The notes beneath the pieces are model-generated. The model saw nothing but the letters and a program-made list of their open reading frames with translations. It did no database searches and was not told where the DNA came from. DNA of 64,000 bases from Halomonas cerina (GTDB lineage: Bacteria > Pseudomonadota > Gammaproteobacteria > Pseudomonadales > Halomonadaceae), in assembly GCF_014192215.1 (NCBI RefSeq), contig NZ_JACHXP010000001.1, positions 186,001 to 250,000 of the forward strand. The letters are read 5' to 3'. A program made the position numbers and the translations under genes. Of this stretch, positions 44,684 through 57,087 are shown piece after piece. Positions within the stretch are counted from its first letter, which is position 1, and each line of letters begins with the position of its first letter.

Positions 44684-45838
44684 ATGTCGGATCTCGCAGT
44701 CTGTTTCGAAGAACTGCCGACCCGTGACGGTGGACGCATCGGCGTGGCCACCCTCAATGCACCGAAATCCCTCAATGCCCTGTCGCTGGAGATGATCCAC
44801 CGGCTGGCGGCCAAGCTCGAGGCCTGGGCGGTGGACCGCAGCGTGGTCGCCGTGTGGCTGGACGGCGCGGGGGACAAGGCCTTCTGTGCCGGGGGTGACG
44901 TGGTGGCCCTCTACCGTTCCCTGACCGAGGAGGGCGAGAACCGCGGTGCCGGACGAGAGGGGGTCTTCGCGGAGACCTATTTCTCGGCCGAGTACCGGCT
45001 GGACTACCGTATCCACACCTATCCCAAGCCGATCCTGGTCTGGGGCGATGGCATCGTCATGGGGGGGGGCTTGGGCCTTATGGCCGGCGGCTCCCAGCGG
45101 CTGGTCACCGAGACGACCCGCATTGCCATGCCGGAGATCACCATCGGCCTCTATCCGGACATCGGCGCGAGCTGGTTTCTGGGACGTATGCCGGTCGGCG
45201 TGGGGGCCTACCTGGGACTCACCGGTGCCCAGCTCAATGCCCGGGATGCCCTGGATCTGGGAATGGCGGATCGCTTCGTGCCCCGCGAGCGGCGTGATGA
45301 CCTACTGGGCGCCCTGACCGAGGCGGACTATGGCGATCACGCCCCGGCCTCCCGGCGCGCCGCCGTGCAACGAGTGCTGGATGCGTTCGAGGCTCGGGAC
45401 CAGGCGCCCGCCGGCCAGGTATGGCCGCATCTCGACCATCTCCAGCGGCTGGTGGGCCGGGTCGATGCCGCCGATGCGGTGCGTCGAATCCTGGCCGACG
45501 ATCACCAGGATGGCTGGCTGGCCGCCAACCGGGCACGCCTCGAGGCCGGCAGCCCCCTGAGTGCGCAGCTGGTATGGCAGATGCTGGAAAGTCATCGCCA
45601 TACCAGCCTGGCCGATGCCTTTCGCGATGAGCTGGGCCTGTCGGTCCAGTGCTGCCGGTGCGGCGACTTCGTGGAAGGGGTGCGTGCCCTGTTGATCGAC
45701 AAGGACAAGGCCCCCCGCTGGCGCCACGCGGCCGTGAGCGCGGTACCCGAGGCCGATATCCGAACACTGACGACGTCCCTCTGGTCCGCCGAAGAGCATC
45801 CGCTTCGCGACCTCGAGGCGGGGCCTCGTGCCGGCTGA
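44684..45838 (+). CDS. 3-hydroxyisobutyryl-CoA hydrolase-type enoyl-CoA hydratase/isomerase family protein
   Basis: 384 aa from the ATG at 44684, 9 nt after AGGAG; an alternative ATG at 44654 overlaps the previous stop as ATGA. Crotonase fold: LNAPKSLNALSLEMIHRL, DKAFCAGGDVVALYR (oxyanion hole), WGDGIVMGGGLGLMAGG, RIAMPEITIGLYPDIGASWF. The length and the CAGGDV and PEITIGLYPD blocks fit 3-hydroxyisobutyryl-CoA hydrolase rather than a 260-aa hydratase. In valine breakdown it frees 3-hydroxyisobutyrate for the next enzyme, MmsB. A separate enoyl-CoA hydratase would be needed and is not in this cluster. Confidence 0.88.
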   Translation: MSDLAVCFEELPTRDGGRIGVATLNAPKSLNALSLEMIHRLAAKLEAWAVDRSVVAVWLDGAGDKAFCAGGDVVALYRSLTEEGENRGAGREGVFAETYFSAEYRLDYRIHTYPKPILVWGDGIVMGGGLGLMAGGSQRLVTETTRIAMPEITIGLYPDIGASWFLGRMPVGVGAYLGLTGAQLNARDALDLGMADRFVPRERRDDLLGALTEADYGDHAPASRRAAVQRVLDAFEARDQAPAGQVWPHLDHLQRLVGRVDAADAVRRILADDHQDGWLAANRARLEAGSPLSAQLVWQMLESHRHTSLADAFRDELGLSVQCCRCGDFVEGVRALLIDKDKAPRWRHAAVSAVPEADIRTLTTSLWSAEEHPLRDLEAGPRAG

Positions 45839-45875
45839 GATCACCACCTTTCCCTTCACCGCGAGGAGCACTACC

Positions 45876-46778
45876 ATGCAGATCGCTTTCATCGGACTCG
45901 GTAACATGGGCGCCCCCATGGCCGTCAACCTGGTCAAGGCCGGCCATGAGGTGACGGTCTTCGATCTGGTCGAGTCCGCCATCCAGGCCCTGGAGGCCGA
46001 GGGCGCCCAGCGCGCCGAGAGCGCCGAGGCGGCCGCCCGGGGGGCCGAGGTCATCATCTCCATGCTGCCGGCCGGCGCCCATGTGCGTGGCCTCTATCTG
46101 GGGCCCGATGGAGCCTCTGGCCTGCTGGACGCCCTGGAGGGCAAGCCGTTGATCATCGACGCCTCGACCATCGCCCCGGACGATGCCCGGGGGGTGGGCG
46201 AGGCTGCCGCCGAGCGCGGACTGACCTACCTGGACGCCCCGGTCTCTGGCGGGGTCGGTGGCGCCAAGGCCGGCACCCTGACCTTTATCGTCGGTGGCGA
46301 GGCCAGTGGCTTCGAGCAGGCCAGGCCGGTGCTGGAGGGCATGGGCAAGAACATCTTCCACGCCGGGGAGGTCGGTGCCGGTCAGGTCGCCAAGATCTGC
46401 AACAACATGCTGCTGGGCATCCTGATGTCGGGCACCGCCGAGGCGCTCGCCCTGGGCGTCAAGAACGGCCTGGACCCGGCGGTGCTCTCCGAGATCATGA
46501 AGCAGAGCAGCGGCGGCAACTGGGCGCTCAACGTCTATAATCCCTGGCCGGGGGTCATGGAGGGGTCGGCCGCCTCCCGGGACTATCAGGGCGGCTTCCT
46601 CACCGATCTGATGGCCAAGGACCTGGGGCTGGCCTGGGAACTGGCGTTGGGCTCGAAGTCGACCGTGCCCATGGGCTCCCAGGCACGCAACCTCTTCGCC
46701 CTGCACAGCGCCCAAGGCAGCGGCCGGCTCGACTTCTCCAGCATCCAGACCCTCTACCGCCAGGGCGAGGAGAAGTAA
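45876..46778 (+). CDS. mmsB: 3-hydroxyisobutyrate dehydrogenase
   Basis: 300 aa. It oxidises 3-hydroxyisobutyrate to methylmalonate semialdehyde with NAD. NAD-binding IAFIGLGNMGAPMAVNLVKA, substrate block LDAPVSGGVGGAKAGTLTFI, and the catalytic Lys region GAGQVAKICNNMLLGILMSG. ATG at 45876 after GAGGAGC. Third gene of the operon; mmsA (methylmalonate semialdehyde dehydrogenase) is not present in the window. It ends at a strong bidirectional terminator. Confidence 0.96.
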   Translation: MQIAFIGLGNMGAPMAVNLVKAGHEVTVFDLVESAIQALEAEGAQRAESAEAAARGAEVIISMLPAGAHVRGLYLGPDGASGLLDALEGKPLIIDASTIAPDDARGVGEAAAERGLTYLDAPVSGGVGGAKAGTLTFIVGGEASGFEQARPVLEGMGKNIFHAGEVGAGQVAKICNNMLLGILMSGTAEALALGVKNGLDPAVLSEIMKQSSGGNWALNVYNPWPGVMEGSAASRDYQGGFLTDLMAKDLGLAWELALGSKSTVPMGSQARNLFALHSAQGSGRLDFSSIQTLYRQGEEK

Positions 46779-46794
46779 GCGCCAAGCAGCCAAG

Positions 46795-46830
46795 AAAAAC
46801 CTCCAGCAGGCGACTCTGCTGGAGGTTTTT
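46795..46830. terminator. Bidirectional intrinsic terminator after mmsB
   Basis: AAAAACCTCCAGCAG, loop GCGACT, CTGCTGGAGGTTTTT: a perfect 15-bp stem with A- and T-tracts. Confidence 0.95.
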
Positions 46831-46864
46831 CCTTGTCGCCACAGTCGGCGCGAGCACCATCACT

Positions 46865-46962
46865 GCTCGGCGCTCGGCGCTCGGCGCTCGGCGCTCGGCG
46901 CTCGGCGCTCGGCGCTCGGCGCTCGGCGCTCGGCGCTCGGCGCTCGGCGCTCGGCGCTCGGC
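46865..46962. repeat. Fourteen exact tandem copies of heptamer GCTCGGC
   Basis: 98 bases of perfect 7-bp repeats (GCTCGGC; GAGCGCC-type unit on the minus strand), ending in GC before GCGCTTTG. The period is not a multiple of three, but with seven codons per three units it leaves all frames open, producing long spurious peptides with APSAERR repeats on the minus strand. It lies between the mmsB terminator and the MATE gene. Confidence 0.97.
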
Positions 46963-47025
46963 GCGCTTTGCCCTGCATGCGGGGAAGCGGCACAATCCAG
47001 TGCCCGTTTCCCGTCGAGAGCCCGC

Positions 47026-48411
47026 ATGAGCGCACCCGCCTCCCCGTCCTCTCCCCCCGCGTCCCGCTCCCGCCCCGCCCGTCGCGACCTGCTCGAGGGG
47101 CCCATCGGCCTGACCCTGCTGCGCAAGAGCCTGCCGGTGGTCGGCGGCATGATCGCGATGATGAGCTTCAACCTGGTGGATACCTGGTTCGTCTCGCGAC
47201 TCGGCACCGAGGAGCTGGCGGCGGTGGCCTTCACCTTCCCGGTGGTGTTCACGGTGATCAGCCTGGCCATTGGCCTGGGGATCGGCACCTCGGCGGTGGT
47301 GGCCCGGCGGCTCGGGCAGGGCGATCTCGGCACGGTGCGCCGCCGGGTCACGGATGCCGCCCTGCTCGCGCTGGTGGTGGGGCTGTGCATGACGCTGTTG
47401 GGCCTGGCCACCTTGGAGCCCCTGTTCCGACTGATGGGGGCCGATGACCTGCTGATGCCGCATATCCGCGACTATATGGGGGTCTGGTACCTGGGGGCGG
47501 CCGCGGTGATCGTTCCCCGGGTGCTTAACAGCATCCTGCGAGCCCATGGCAATACCGCCACCCAGGGACTGATGATGGCACTGGCCGCCGGGGTCAACGT
47601 GCTGTTGGACTGGTGGCTGATCTTCGGTATCGGGCCTATCCCAGCCCTGGGCGTGGCCGGGGCGGCGCTGGCCACCGTGCTCAGCTGGGGCCTGATGGCC
47701 ACAGCGCTGGCCTTCCACCGCGAGCTACGCGAGCTCTTCGATCCGGCGGGTCTCAGCCTACGCGGGCTGGCCGCGTCTTGGCGTGAGCTCGGTCGCATTG
47801 CGGGCCCGGCGGCCATCACCAGTGTCTTCACGCCCATCGCTCTGGGACTGGTGACCCGTATCGTCGCCGGCCATGGCCACGATGCTGTGGCCGGCTTCGG
47901 TGTCGGCACCCGCATCGAGGCCATCTCCCAGATCGCCGTGCTGGCGCTTTCCATGACCTTGTCACCGCTGGTCAGCCAGAATGCCGGCGCCGGCCAGCAC
48001 GACCGGGTGCGCCGGGCGATCCTGGGCTGCTTCGTCTTCGTGCTGGCCTGGCAGCTGCTGGTCTGGGGAGTGCTCCAGGGGCTGGCGCCCTGGCTGGTGG
48101 CCGGCTATGCGAAGCGCGAAGCGGTGGGGGAGGTGCTGCGCAGCTTCCTGTGGTGGGTACCCCTGGGGCTCGGGGCGCAGGGGGTGGTGATCCTGGCGGT
48201 CTCCTCCTTCAACGCCTTGCACCGTCCCGCCCGAGCCATGCAGCTCTCGGTGGTGCGACTGTTCGTGCTCACCGTGCCGCTGGCCTGGTTGGGCGGATGG
48301 CTGGCGGGACCCACCGGCATCTTCGCTGGCATGCTGATCGCCAACGTCCTGATGGCGCTTGTGGCCGGGTGGCGGATTCGCGGCGAGCTGGCACAGCAGG
48401 CGCGGCACTGA
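47026..48411 (+). CDS. MATE-family multidrug exporter
   Basis: 461 aa with about 12 membrane helices. Two homologous halves start near LLRKSLPVVGGMIAMMSFNL and WRELGRIAGPAAITSVFTPI; the first has DTWFVSRLGTEELAAVAFTF, typical of MATE. Members export cationic drugs or metabolites using Na+ or H+ gradients. ATG at 47026, 63 bases after the heptamer array; substrate and regulation are not visible. Confidence 0.92.
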   Translation: MSAPASPSSPPASRSRPARRDLLEGPIGLTLLRKSLPVVGGMIAMMSFNLVDTWFVSRLGTEELAAVAFTFPVVFTVISLAIGLGIGTSAVVARRLGQGDLGTVRRRVTDAALLALVVGLCMTLLGLATLEPLFRLMGADDLLMPHIRDYMGVWYLGAAAVIVPRVLNSILRAHGNTATQGLMMALAAGVNVLLDWWLIFGIGPIPALGVAGAALATVLSWGLMATALAFHRELRELFDPAGLSLRGLAASWRELGRIAGPAAITSVFTPIALGLVTRIVAGHGHDAVAGFGVGTRIEAISQIAVLALSMTLSPLVSQNAGAGQHDRVRRAILGCFVFVLAWQLLVWGVLQGLAPWLVAGYAKREAVGEVLRSFLWWVPLGLGAQGVVILAVSSFNALHRPARAMQLSVVRLFVLTVPLAWLGGWLAGPTGIFAGMLIANVLMALVAGWRIRGELAQQARH

Positions 48412-48442
48412 ACGACGACGGCACAACGGGGCGGCACCGGAC

Positions 48443-48471
48443 TTGGCAGACGAGCTCTCTTGGTCTATATT
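48443..48471 (+). promoter_or_regulatory. Sigma-70 promoter of the gcdH operon
   Basis: TTGGCA (48443-48448), 17-base spacer, TATATT (48466-48471), inside a locally AT-rich stretch 53 bases before the gcdH ATG. Confidence 0.65.
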
Positions 48472-48523
48472 TTATTAAAATGTAGAAATTATTATCTTCA
48501 GCCTACTCCCGAGGAGCCTTGCC

Positions 48524-49705
<1,182 letters not shown>

Positions 49706-49718
49706 TAGGGAGCCTTTG

Positions 49719-50924
49719 ATGAGCCAACCGCTGGAAGGCGTCGTCGTGCTGGACCTGTCCCGCGTCCTGGCCGGCCCCTGGGCGGGCCAGTTGCTCGCCG
49801 ACCTGGGGGCCCGGGTGATCAAGCTCGAGCACCCTGTCCGGGGGGATGACACACGTGGCTGGGGCCCGCCCTGGCTGGAGGGCGAACCGGACGTCGAGCG
49901 GCTGGCGGCCTACTACCTCTGCGCCAATCGTGGCAAGCAGTCGCTGACCGTGGATATTGCCACCGAGGACGGCCAGGCGCTGGTGCACAGGCTCGCGGCC
50001 GGCGCCGATATCCTGCTGGAGAACTTCAAGGTCGGTGGCCTGGCCCGGTACGGCCTCGACGCGGCAAGCCTTCGCGAGCGCAACCCCAGGCTGATCGTCT
50101 GCTCGGTCACCGGCTTCGGTCAGGATGGGCCCTACGCCCATCGAGCGGGCTATGACTTCATGATCCAGGCCATGGGCGGCCTGATGAGCCTCTCCGGCGA
50201 GCCCGGCGGCATGCCCATGAAGACCGGCGTGGCCATCACCGACGTGATGACCGGCCTCTACGCCACCATCGGGGTGCTAGCTGCGCTGCAGGAGCGCTCG
50301 CGCACCGGCACAGGCCGCCACATCGACGTGGCACTGCTTGATGTCCAGGTCGCGACGCTCGCCAACCAGGCCCTCAACGCCCTGGTCACCGGCACGTCCC
50401 CGGAGCGCCACGGTAATGCGCATCCCAACATCGTGCCCTATCAGGCCTTCGCCTGTGCCGACGGGCACTTGGTGCTCACCGTGGGCAACGATGCGCAGTT
50501 TGCCCGTCTGGCCGACCTGCTGGGTCACCCGGAGTGGGCCGAGGATCCCGCCTATGCCACCAACGCCGCCCGTGTCGGCAACCGGGAGGGACTGGTGCCG
50601 ATGATCCAGGCGCTGCTGATGGACCGCGGGCGAGACGACTGGCTCACCCAGCTGGAGGCGCACGGCATACCCGCGGGGCCCATCAATACCCTGACCGAGG
50701 TGTTCGATGACCCCCAGGTGCAACACCGTGGCTTGCGCCGGACGTTGCGGCGTGACGGCCAGGTGGTGCCCCAGGTGGCCAATCCGCTGCGCTTCGACGG
50801 CGAACCCGTCACCAGCGATATTGCACCGCCCCACCTTGGCCAGGACAGCGATGCCATCCTGGCCGAGATGGGGCTGACGCCCGAGGATATTGCCAGGCTC
50901 AGAAGGGCAGGGGTGGTGCGTTAG
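49719..50924 (+). CDS. CaiB/BaiF-family CoA-transferase, probably succinyl-CoA:glutarate
   Basis: 401 aa from the ATG at 49719 (a TTG directly before it is less likely), after GGGAGCC. Family III CoA-transferase: LDLSRVLAGPWAGQLLADLG, VIKLEHPVRGDDTR, LLENFKVGGLARYGLD, the catalytic Asp in HRAGYDFMIQAMGGLMS, and GHLVLTVGNDAQF. Pairing with gcdH suggests it makes glutaryl-CoA from glutarate, as the human enzyme SUGCT does; this is inferred from context. Confidence 0.88.
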   Translation: MSQPLEGVVVLDLSRVLAGPWAGQLLADLGARVIKLEHPVRGDDTRGWGPPWLEGEPDVERLAAYYLCANRGKQSLTVDIATEDGQALVHRLAAGADILLENFKVGGLARYGLDAASLRERNPRLIVCSVTGFGQDGPYAHRAGYDFMIQAMGGLMSLSGEPGGMPMKTGVAITDVMTGLYATIGVLAALQERSRTGTGRHIDVALLDVQVATLANQALNALVTGTSPERHGNAHPNIVPYQAFACADGHLVLTVGNDAQFARLADLLGHPEWAEDPAYATNAARVGNREGLVPMIQALLMDRGRDDWLTQLEAHGIPAGPINTLTEVFDDPQVQHRGLRRTLRRDGQVVPQVANPLRFDGEPVTSDIAPPHLGQDSDAILAEMGLTPEDIARLRRAGVVR

Positions 50925-50970
50925 CAGCGCCCAGCTACAAGCGCCCAGCGCCCAGCGCCCAGCGCCCAGC
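50924..50970. repeat. Heptamer-family repeat with four tandem GCGCCCA units
   Basis: GCAGCGCCCAGCTACAA (50924-50940), then GCGCCCA four times exactly (50941-50968), then GCTGCTCAGTGG. The leader is shared with 40911. The rest of the gap to 51059 holds an imperfect inverted repeat (CAGCGTTTGC ... GCAAGCGCTG) that may terminate ppsR transcription; no gene is seen. Confidence 0.85.
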
Positions 50971-51059
50971 TGCTCAGTGGCGGGCGGCCAGTGACGAGAC
51001 AAATTCCGTCAGCGTTTGCTTGACAGTGCAAGCGCTGAGGGCAGCATTCTGCTCAGCGC

Positions 51060-51893
51060 TTATCGCGGCGAAAACCGCCTTGTCAGGCCGGTCTCGGCGA
51101 TCATCCGGGTGGAGATTTCCTCCACCGAGAAGCGGGTGGTATCGATGTAGGGGACCTGCATCCGGCGGTAGAGAGCCTCGGCCTGCTGGACCTCCTGCAT
51201 ACACTGGTCCAGCGAGCTGTAGCGGCTGTTGGGGCGCCGCTCGTGACGGATCGCCGCCAGTCGTCGGGGGTCGATGGTCAGCCCGAACAGCTTGTGACGG
51301 TGGGCGGCGAGGACCCGTGGCAGCTTGAGGATGCCGTTCTCGTCCAGGTCATCCTCGGTGAGGGGGTAGTTGGCCGCGCGAATGCCGAACTGCAGCGCCA
51401 GGTAGAGCGAGGTGGGCGTCTTGCCGCAGCGCGACACCCCCACCAGGATGATGTCGGCCTGGTTGTACTGGTGGGTCCGGGCGCCGTCGTCGTTGTCCAG
51501 GGCGAAGTGTACCGAGTGGATGCGGTCCATGTAGACGTCATCGCTGCCGATGGCGTGAGTGCGTCCCACGCTGTAGGAGGAGTGGGTGTCCAGCTCCTGC
51601 TCCAGCGGCTTGAGGAAGGTGGAGAAGATGTCGACCTGGAAGCCGGGCGCCTGGCGGATCACGTCGCGGATCGCCTGATCGACGATGGTGTCGATGATGA
51701 TCGGCTGTTCGCCGTCCTTGACCGCCGTGGCCTCGATGATGGCGACCAGGGTGCGGGCCTTGTCGACGGTGTCGACATAGGGCTTGGTGAGCATGCGGAT
51801 CTCGACGTTCGCGAACTGCGCCAGCAGGCTGCGGCCCAGGCTCTCGGCGGTGATGCCGGTGCCGTCGGAGATGAAGAAGGCGGTGCGGGTCAT
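51060..51893 (-). CDS. ppsR: PEP synthase regulatory kinase/pyrophosphorylase (PSRP)
   Basis: 277 aa. It phosphorylates PEP synthase with ADP to switch it off, and removes the phosphate with Pi to switch it on. N-terminal [20 protein letters not shown], then the P-loop [20 protein letters not shown] and [13 protein letters not shown], all typical. Divergent from its target gene ppsA across 266 bases that hold both promoters. Confidence 0.96.
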   Translation of the reverse strand: MTRTAFFISDGTGITAESLGRSLLAQFANVEIRMLTKPYVDTVDKARTLVAIIEATAVKDGEQPIIIDTIVDQAIRDVIRQAPGFQVDIFSTFLKPLEQELDTHSSYSVGRTHAIGSDDVYMDRIHSVHFALDNDDGARTHQYNQADIILVGVSRCGKTPTSLYLALQFGIRAANYPLTEDDLDENGILKLPRVLAAHRHKLFGLTIDPRRLAAIRHERRPNSRYSSLDQCMQEVQQAEALYRRMQVPYIDTTRFSVEEISTRMIAETGLTRRFSPR

Positions 51894-52159
51894 GAGCGTC
51901 CTGGTCGGCGGCGATCGAAAGGGCCATTGTCGGCGCCGACGCGACGCCAGACAAGCCGCACCTTGCCGGCCGGGACGCGGCCCGCTTCACTACAGGAAAC
52001 CCGCTTTCCGGCCTGGTGTTGTAAAAATCCTTCACTGACTTCGATGTTAGACCAATGGCGAATATGCTGCCCCGCTGGTAGAGTCGCTCCATCCATTCGA
52101 ACCCGGCTGCGCGGCTCGCCGCTGGGCATGAAGCATCCGTCGTCGATTATGGGGGGCAC

Positions 52160-54532
<2,373 letters not shown>

Positions 54533-54567
54533 ACCGGCCGGGGGCGTTGCCCTAGCGATCGCGCTGC

Positions 54568-54597
54568 GGCGGACACTCCGGTGTCCGCCTTTTTTTC
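54568..54597 (+). terminator. Intrinsic terminator of ppsA
   Basis: GGCGGACAC, loop TCCG, GTGTCCGCC then TTTTTTT: a perfect 9-bp stem with a clean U-tract, 36 bases after the stop codon. Confidence 0.95.
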
Positions 54598-54675
54598 TTG
54601 CCTGCTCTCCGATCCGTACCGGGCACCATTCCACTGTGTGTCGCATACTGTTCCTGTCTGCAAAGGAGGCATGCC

Positions 54676-57087
54676 ATGATGGAACCTCTCGGGGTAGCAC
54701 AGGTATATCGGACCTGCCCGACCGATATCTTCGACTTCGAGGTCACCAGCGAACTGGAGCCTCTGGATCTGCTTGATGGCCATCAGCGCGCCCGGGATGC
54801 GCTGAGTTTCGGCACCACCATCTGCAGTGACGGCTTCAATCTCTTCGTGCTAGGCCAGCCGGGGCATGACAGGCGCCGCCTGATCTCGCGCTTCCTGGCC
54901 GAGAAGGCCAAGGCCGCTTCGCCCCCCGATGACTGGTGTTATCTCTACAACTTCGACGATCCCTCGAGGCCCTATCACCTGTCCCTGCCACCCGGCAACG
55001 GGCGACAGCTACGCGATGACATCGACCAACTGATCGACGACCTGCGCAATGCCATCCCCGCGGTGTTCGAGAGTGATGAGTATCAGAACCGCGTGCAGGA
55101 GATGAAGCAGTCCATGAGCGAGCGCCAGCGCAACGCCATCGAGGAGGTGCGCCGTGAGGCCCGCGACCAGGGTATCCTGCTGATGTCGACCTCCAACGGC
55201 TTCACCTTTGCCCCGGCCGATGGCGACCAGATGATGTCACCGGACGACTACGAGAAGTTGCCGGAGGACCAGCGCAAGCGCATCGAGCGCACCGTCGAGG
55301 AACTCCAGCATAAGCTGACCCAGAAAATCCGCCAGATGCCGCGGCTCGCCAAGGAGCTGCGCAAGGAACTCAAGGCATTCAGCGAAGAGATGCTGCAATC
55401 GGTGATCGACGGGCCGATCGGTGATCTGGAGAAGCGCTACCGCGAACAGGCGGGGGTGCTGTCGCACCTCAAGGCGATTCGCGAGTCGATTCTGGAACAT
55501 GTCGAGTCCTTCCAGGCCGAGCAGCCGGAAGTGCCGCCCGAGGCGCTGTTCAGCCGCTTCCAGGTCAACCTGCTGGTGGACAATGCCAATGCCGAGGGCG
55601 CACCGGTGATCTACCAGGGCCTGCCCAGCCACCAGCATCTGGTGGGTCGCATCGAGCACCATGTGCACAACGGCACCCTGCTCACCGACTTCTCGCTGAT
55701 CCGTGCCGGTGACCTGCACCGGGCCAATGGTGGCTATCTGGTGATCGACGTGCGCAGCGTGCTGACCCAGCCGGGGGCCTGGGAAACCCTCAAGCGGGTG
55801 CTGCAAGCCGGCGAGATCCGCACCGAGTCCTTGGAACAGGCCTATGGCCTGATCAGTACGGTGACCCTGGAACCCGAGCCGATCCCGCTGGATATCAAGA
55901 TCGTATTGCTCGGCGAGCGCCGGCTCTACTATCTGCTCTGCGAGCACGACCCCGAGTTCCTGGAGTTGTTCAAGGTGCAGGCCGATCTCGAGGACGAGCT
56001 CGATCGTGACGACACCCATCAGGCATTCTATGCCCGGATGGTGGCGACCCTGGCGCAGCGGGCGGCGCTGCGGCCCCTGGACCGCAGCGGCGTGGCCACG
56101 GTGATCGAGCGGGCCAGCCGTCTGTCCGAGGACCAGCGCAAGCTGACCGCGCGGCATCGCGATCTGCTGGATCTGGTGCGGGAGGCCGATCACTGGGCCG
56201 AGCAGGCCGGAACCAGCGTGATCGGCCGTGAACATGTCGAGCAGGCCATCGAGCAGCAGCTGTGGCGGGCAGGACGTCTCCGGGACCGCAGCCACGAGAT
56301 GATCGACCGCGGCATCGTCATGATCGATATCCGCGGCGAGGTTGTCGGCCAGGTCAACGGGCTGTCGGTGGTGCAACTGGGGGGGGCCAGCTTCGGCCAG
56401 CCCAGTCGCATCACCGCCACCGCCCGGCCCGGCTCCGGCCAGGTTGTCGACATCGAACGGGAGGCGAAGACCGGGGGACGTATCCACTCCAAGGCCGTGA
56501 TGATTCTCTCCCGCTACCTGGCCGGTCGCTATGCCGGGCAAGACCCACTGTCGCTTTCCGCCAGCCTGGCCTTCGAGCAATCCTATGGTGGTGTCGAGGG
56601 CGATAGTGCCTCGGTGGCGGAGATCTGTGCACTGGTGTCGGCCATCGCGCGCCAAGGACTCGCTCAATCCTTCGCCGTGACCGGATCGATCAACCAGCAT
56701 GGTGAAGTGCAGGCGGTGGGGGGCGTGAATGAGAAGGTCGAGGGGTTCTTCGATATCTGTCGGGCGCGGGGTCCCCTCGAGGGGCAGGCGGTGATCCTGC
56801 CGGCGGCCAATATCGAGCATCTGATGCTCAAGGCGGAGGTTCGCGAGGCGGTCGAAGCCGGGCATTTTCGCATCTTTGCCGTGTCCCGGGTGGATGAGGC
56901 GCTGGCACTGCTCACCGGGCTGCCCATCGGTGAGCCCGACGCTCAGGGGCATTTCCCAGAGGGCAGCCTCGATGCGAAGGTGGCAAAGCGCCTGGCGCAT
57001 TTCCGCAAAGTGGTGAAGCAAACGCGGCAGGCGGAGCGGGAGGAGTACGGTGTTGCCGGGGAGGGTGATCATGACGATGAACGGTGA
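54676..57087 (+). CDS. Lon-family ATP-dependent protease (AAA_32/LonB-like)
   Basis: 803 aa. ATG at 54676 after a strong AAAGGAGG. The region usually holding the Walker A loop reads VLGQPGHDRRRLISRFL (about 57-73) and has no Lys, as in other members of this group from memory. A long coiled-coil part (about 135-290) follows, then the AAA core, including GDLHRANGGYLVIDVRSVL, a Walker B-like stretch. The C-terminal Lon protease domain is intact: Ser644 in EGDSASVAEICAL and Lys687 in GGVNEKVEGFF, 43 residues apart as in E. coli Lon (679/722). It differs from Lon in lacking the LAN domain. Substrates are unknown. The universal stress gene overlaps its end by 17 nt. Confidence 0.9.
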   Translation: MMEPLGVAQVYRTCPTDIFDFEVTSELEPLDLLDGHQRARDALSFGTTICSDGFNLFVLGQPGHDRRRLISRFLAEKAKAASPPDDWCYLYNFDDPSRPYHLSLPPGNGRQLRDDIDQLIDDLRNAIPAVFESDEYQNRVQEMKQSMSERQRNAIEEVRREARDQGILLMSTSNGFTFAPADGDQMMSPDDYEKLPEDQRKRIERTVEELQHKLTQKIRQMPRLAKELRKELKAFSEEMLQSVIDGPIGDLEKRYREQAGVLSHLKAIRESILEHVESFQAEQPEVPPEALFSRFQVNLLVDNANAEGAPVIYQGLPSHQHLVGRIEHHVHNGTLLTDFSLIRAGDLHRANGGYLVIDVRSVLTQPGAWETLKRVLQAGEIRTESLEQAYGLISTVTLEPEPIPLDIKIVLLGERRLYYLLCEHDPEFLELFKVQADLEDELDRDDTHQAFYARMVATLAQRAALRPLDRSGVATVIERASRLSEDQRKLTARHRDLLDLVREADHWAEQAGTSVIGREHVEQAIEQQLWRAGRLRDRSHEMIDRGIVMIDIRGEVVGQVNGLSVVQLGGASFGQPSRITATARPGSGQVVDIEREAKTGGRIHSKAVMILSRYLAGRYAGQDPLSLSASLAFEQSYGGVEGDSASVAEICALVSAIARQGLAQSFAVTGSINQHGEVQAVGGVNEKVEGFFDICRARGPLEGQAVILPAANIEHLMLKAEVREAVEAGHFRIFAVSRVDEALALLTGLPIGEPDAQGHFPEGSLDAKVAKRLAHFRKVVKQTRQAEREEYGVAGEGDHDDER

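Noticed and set aside
46754..47035. Open frames encoding APSAERR-type peptide repeats on the minus strand
   Set aside because: They are a by-product of the 14-copy heptamer array, whose period leaves frames open; no ribosome site and no unique sequence outside the repeat.
52016..52024. GTTGTAA core resembling the Tus-Ter consensus upstream of ppsA
   Set aside because: Only seven bases match, the flanks do not fit the E. coli Ter consensus, and the recognition site of the Tus-like protein here is unknown; chance occurrence is likely.
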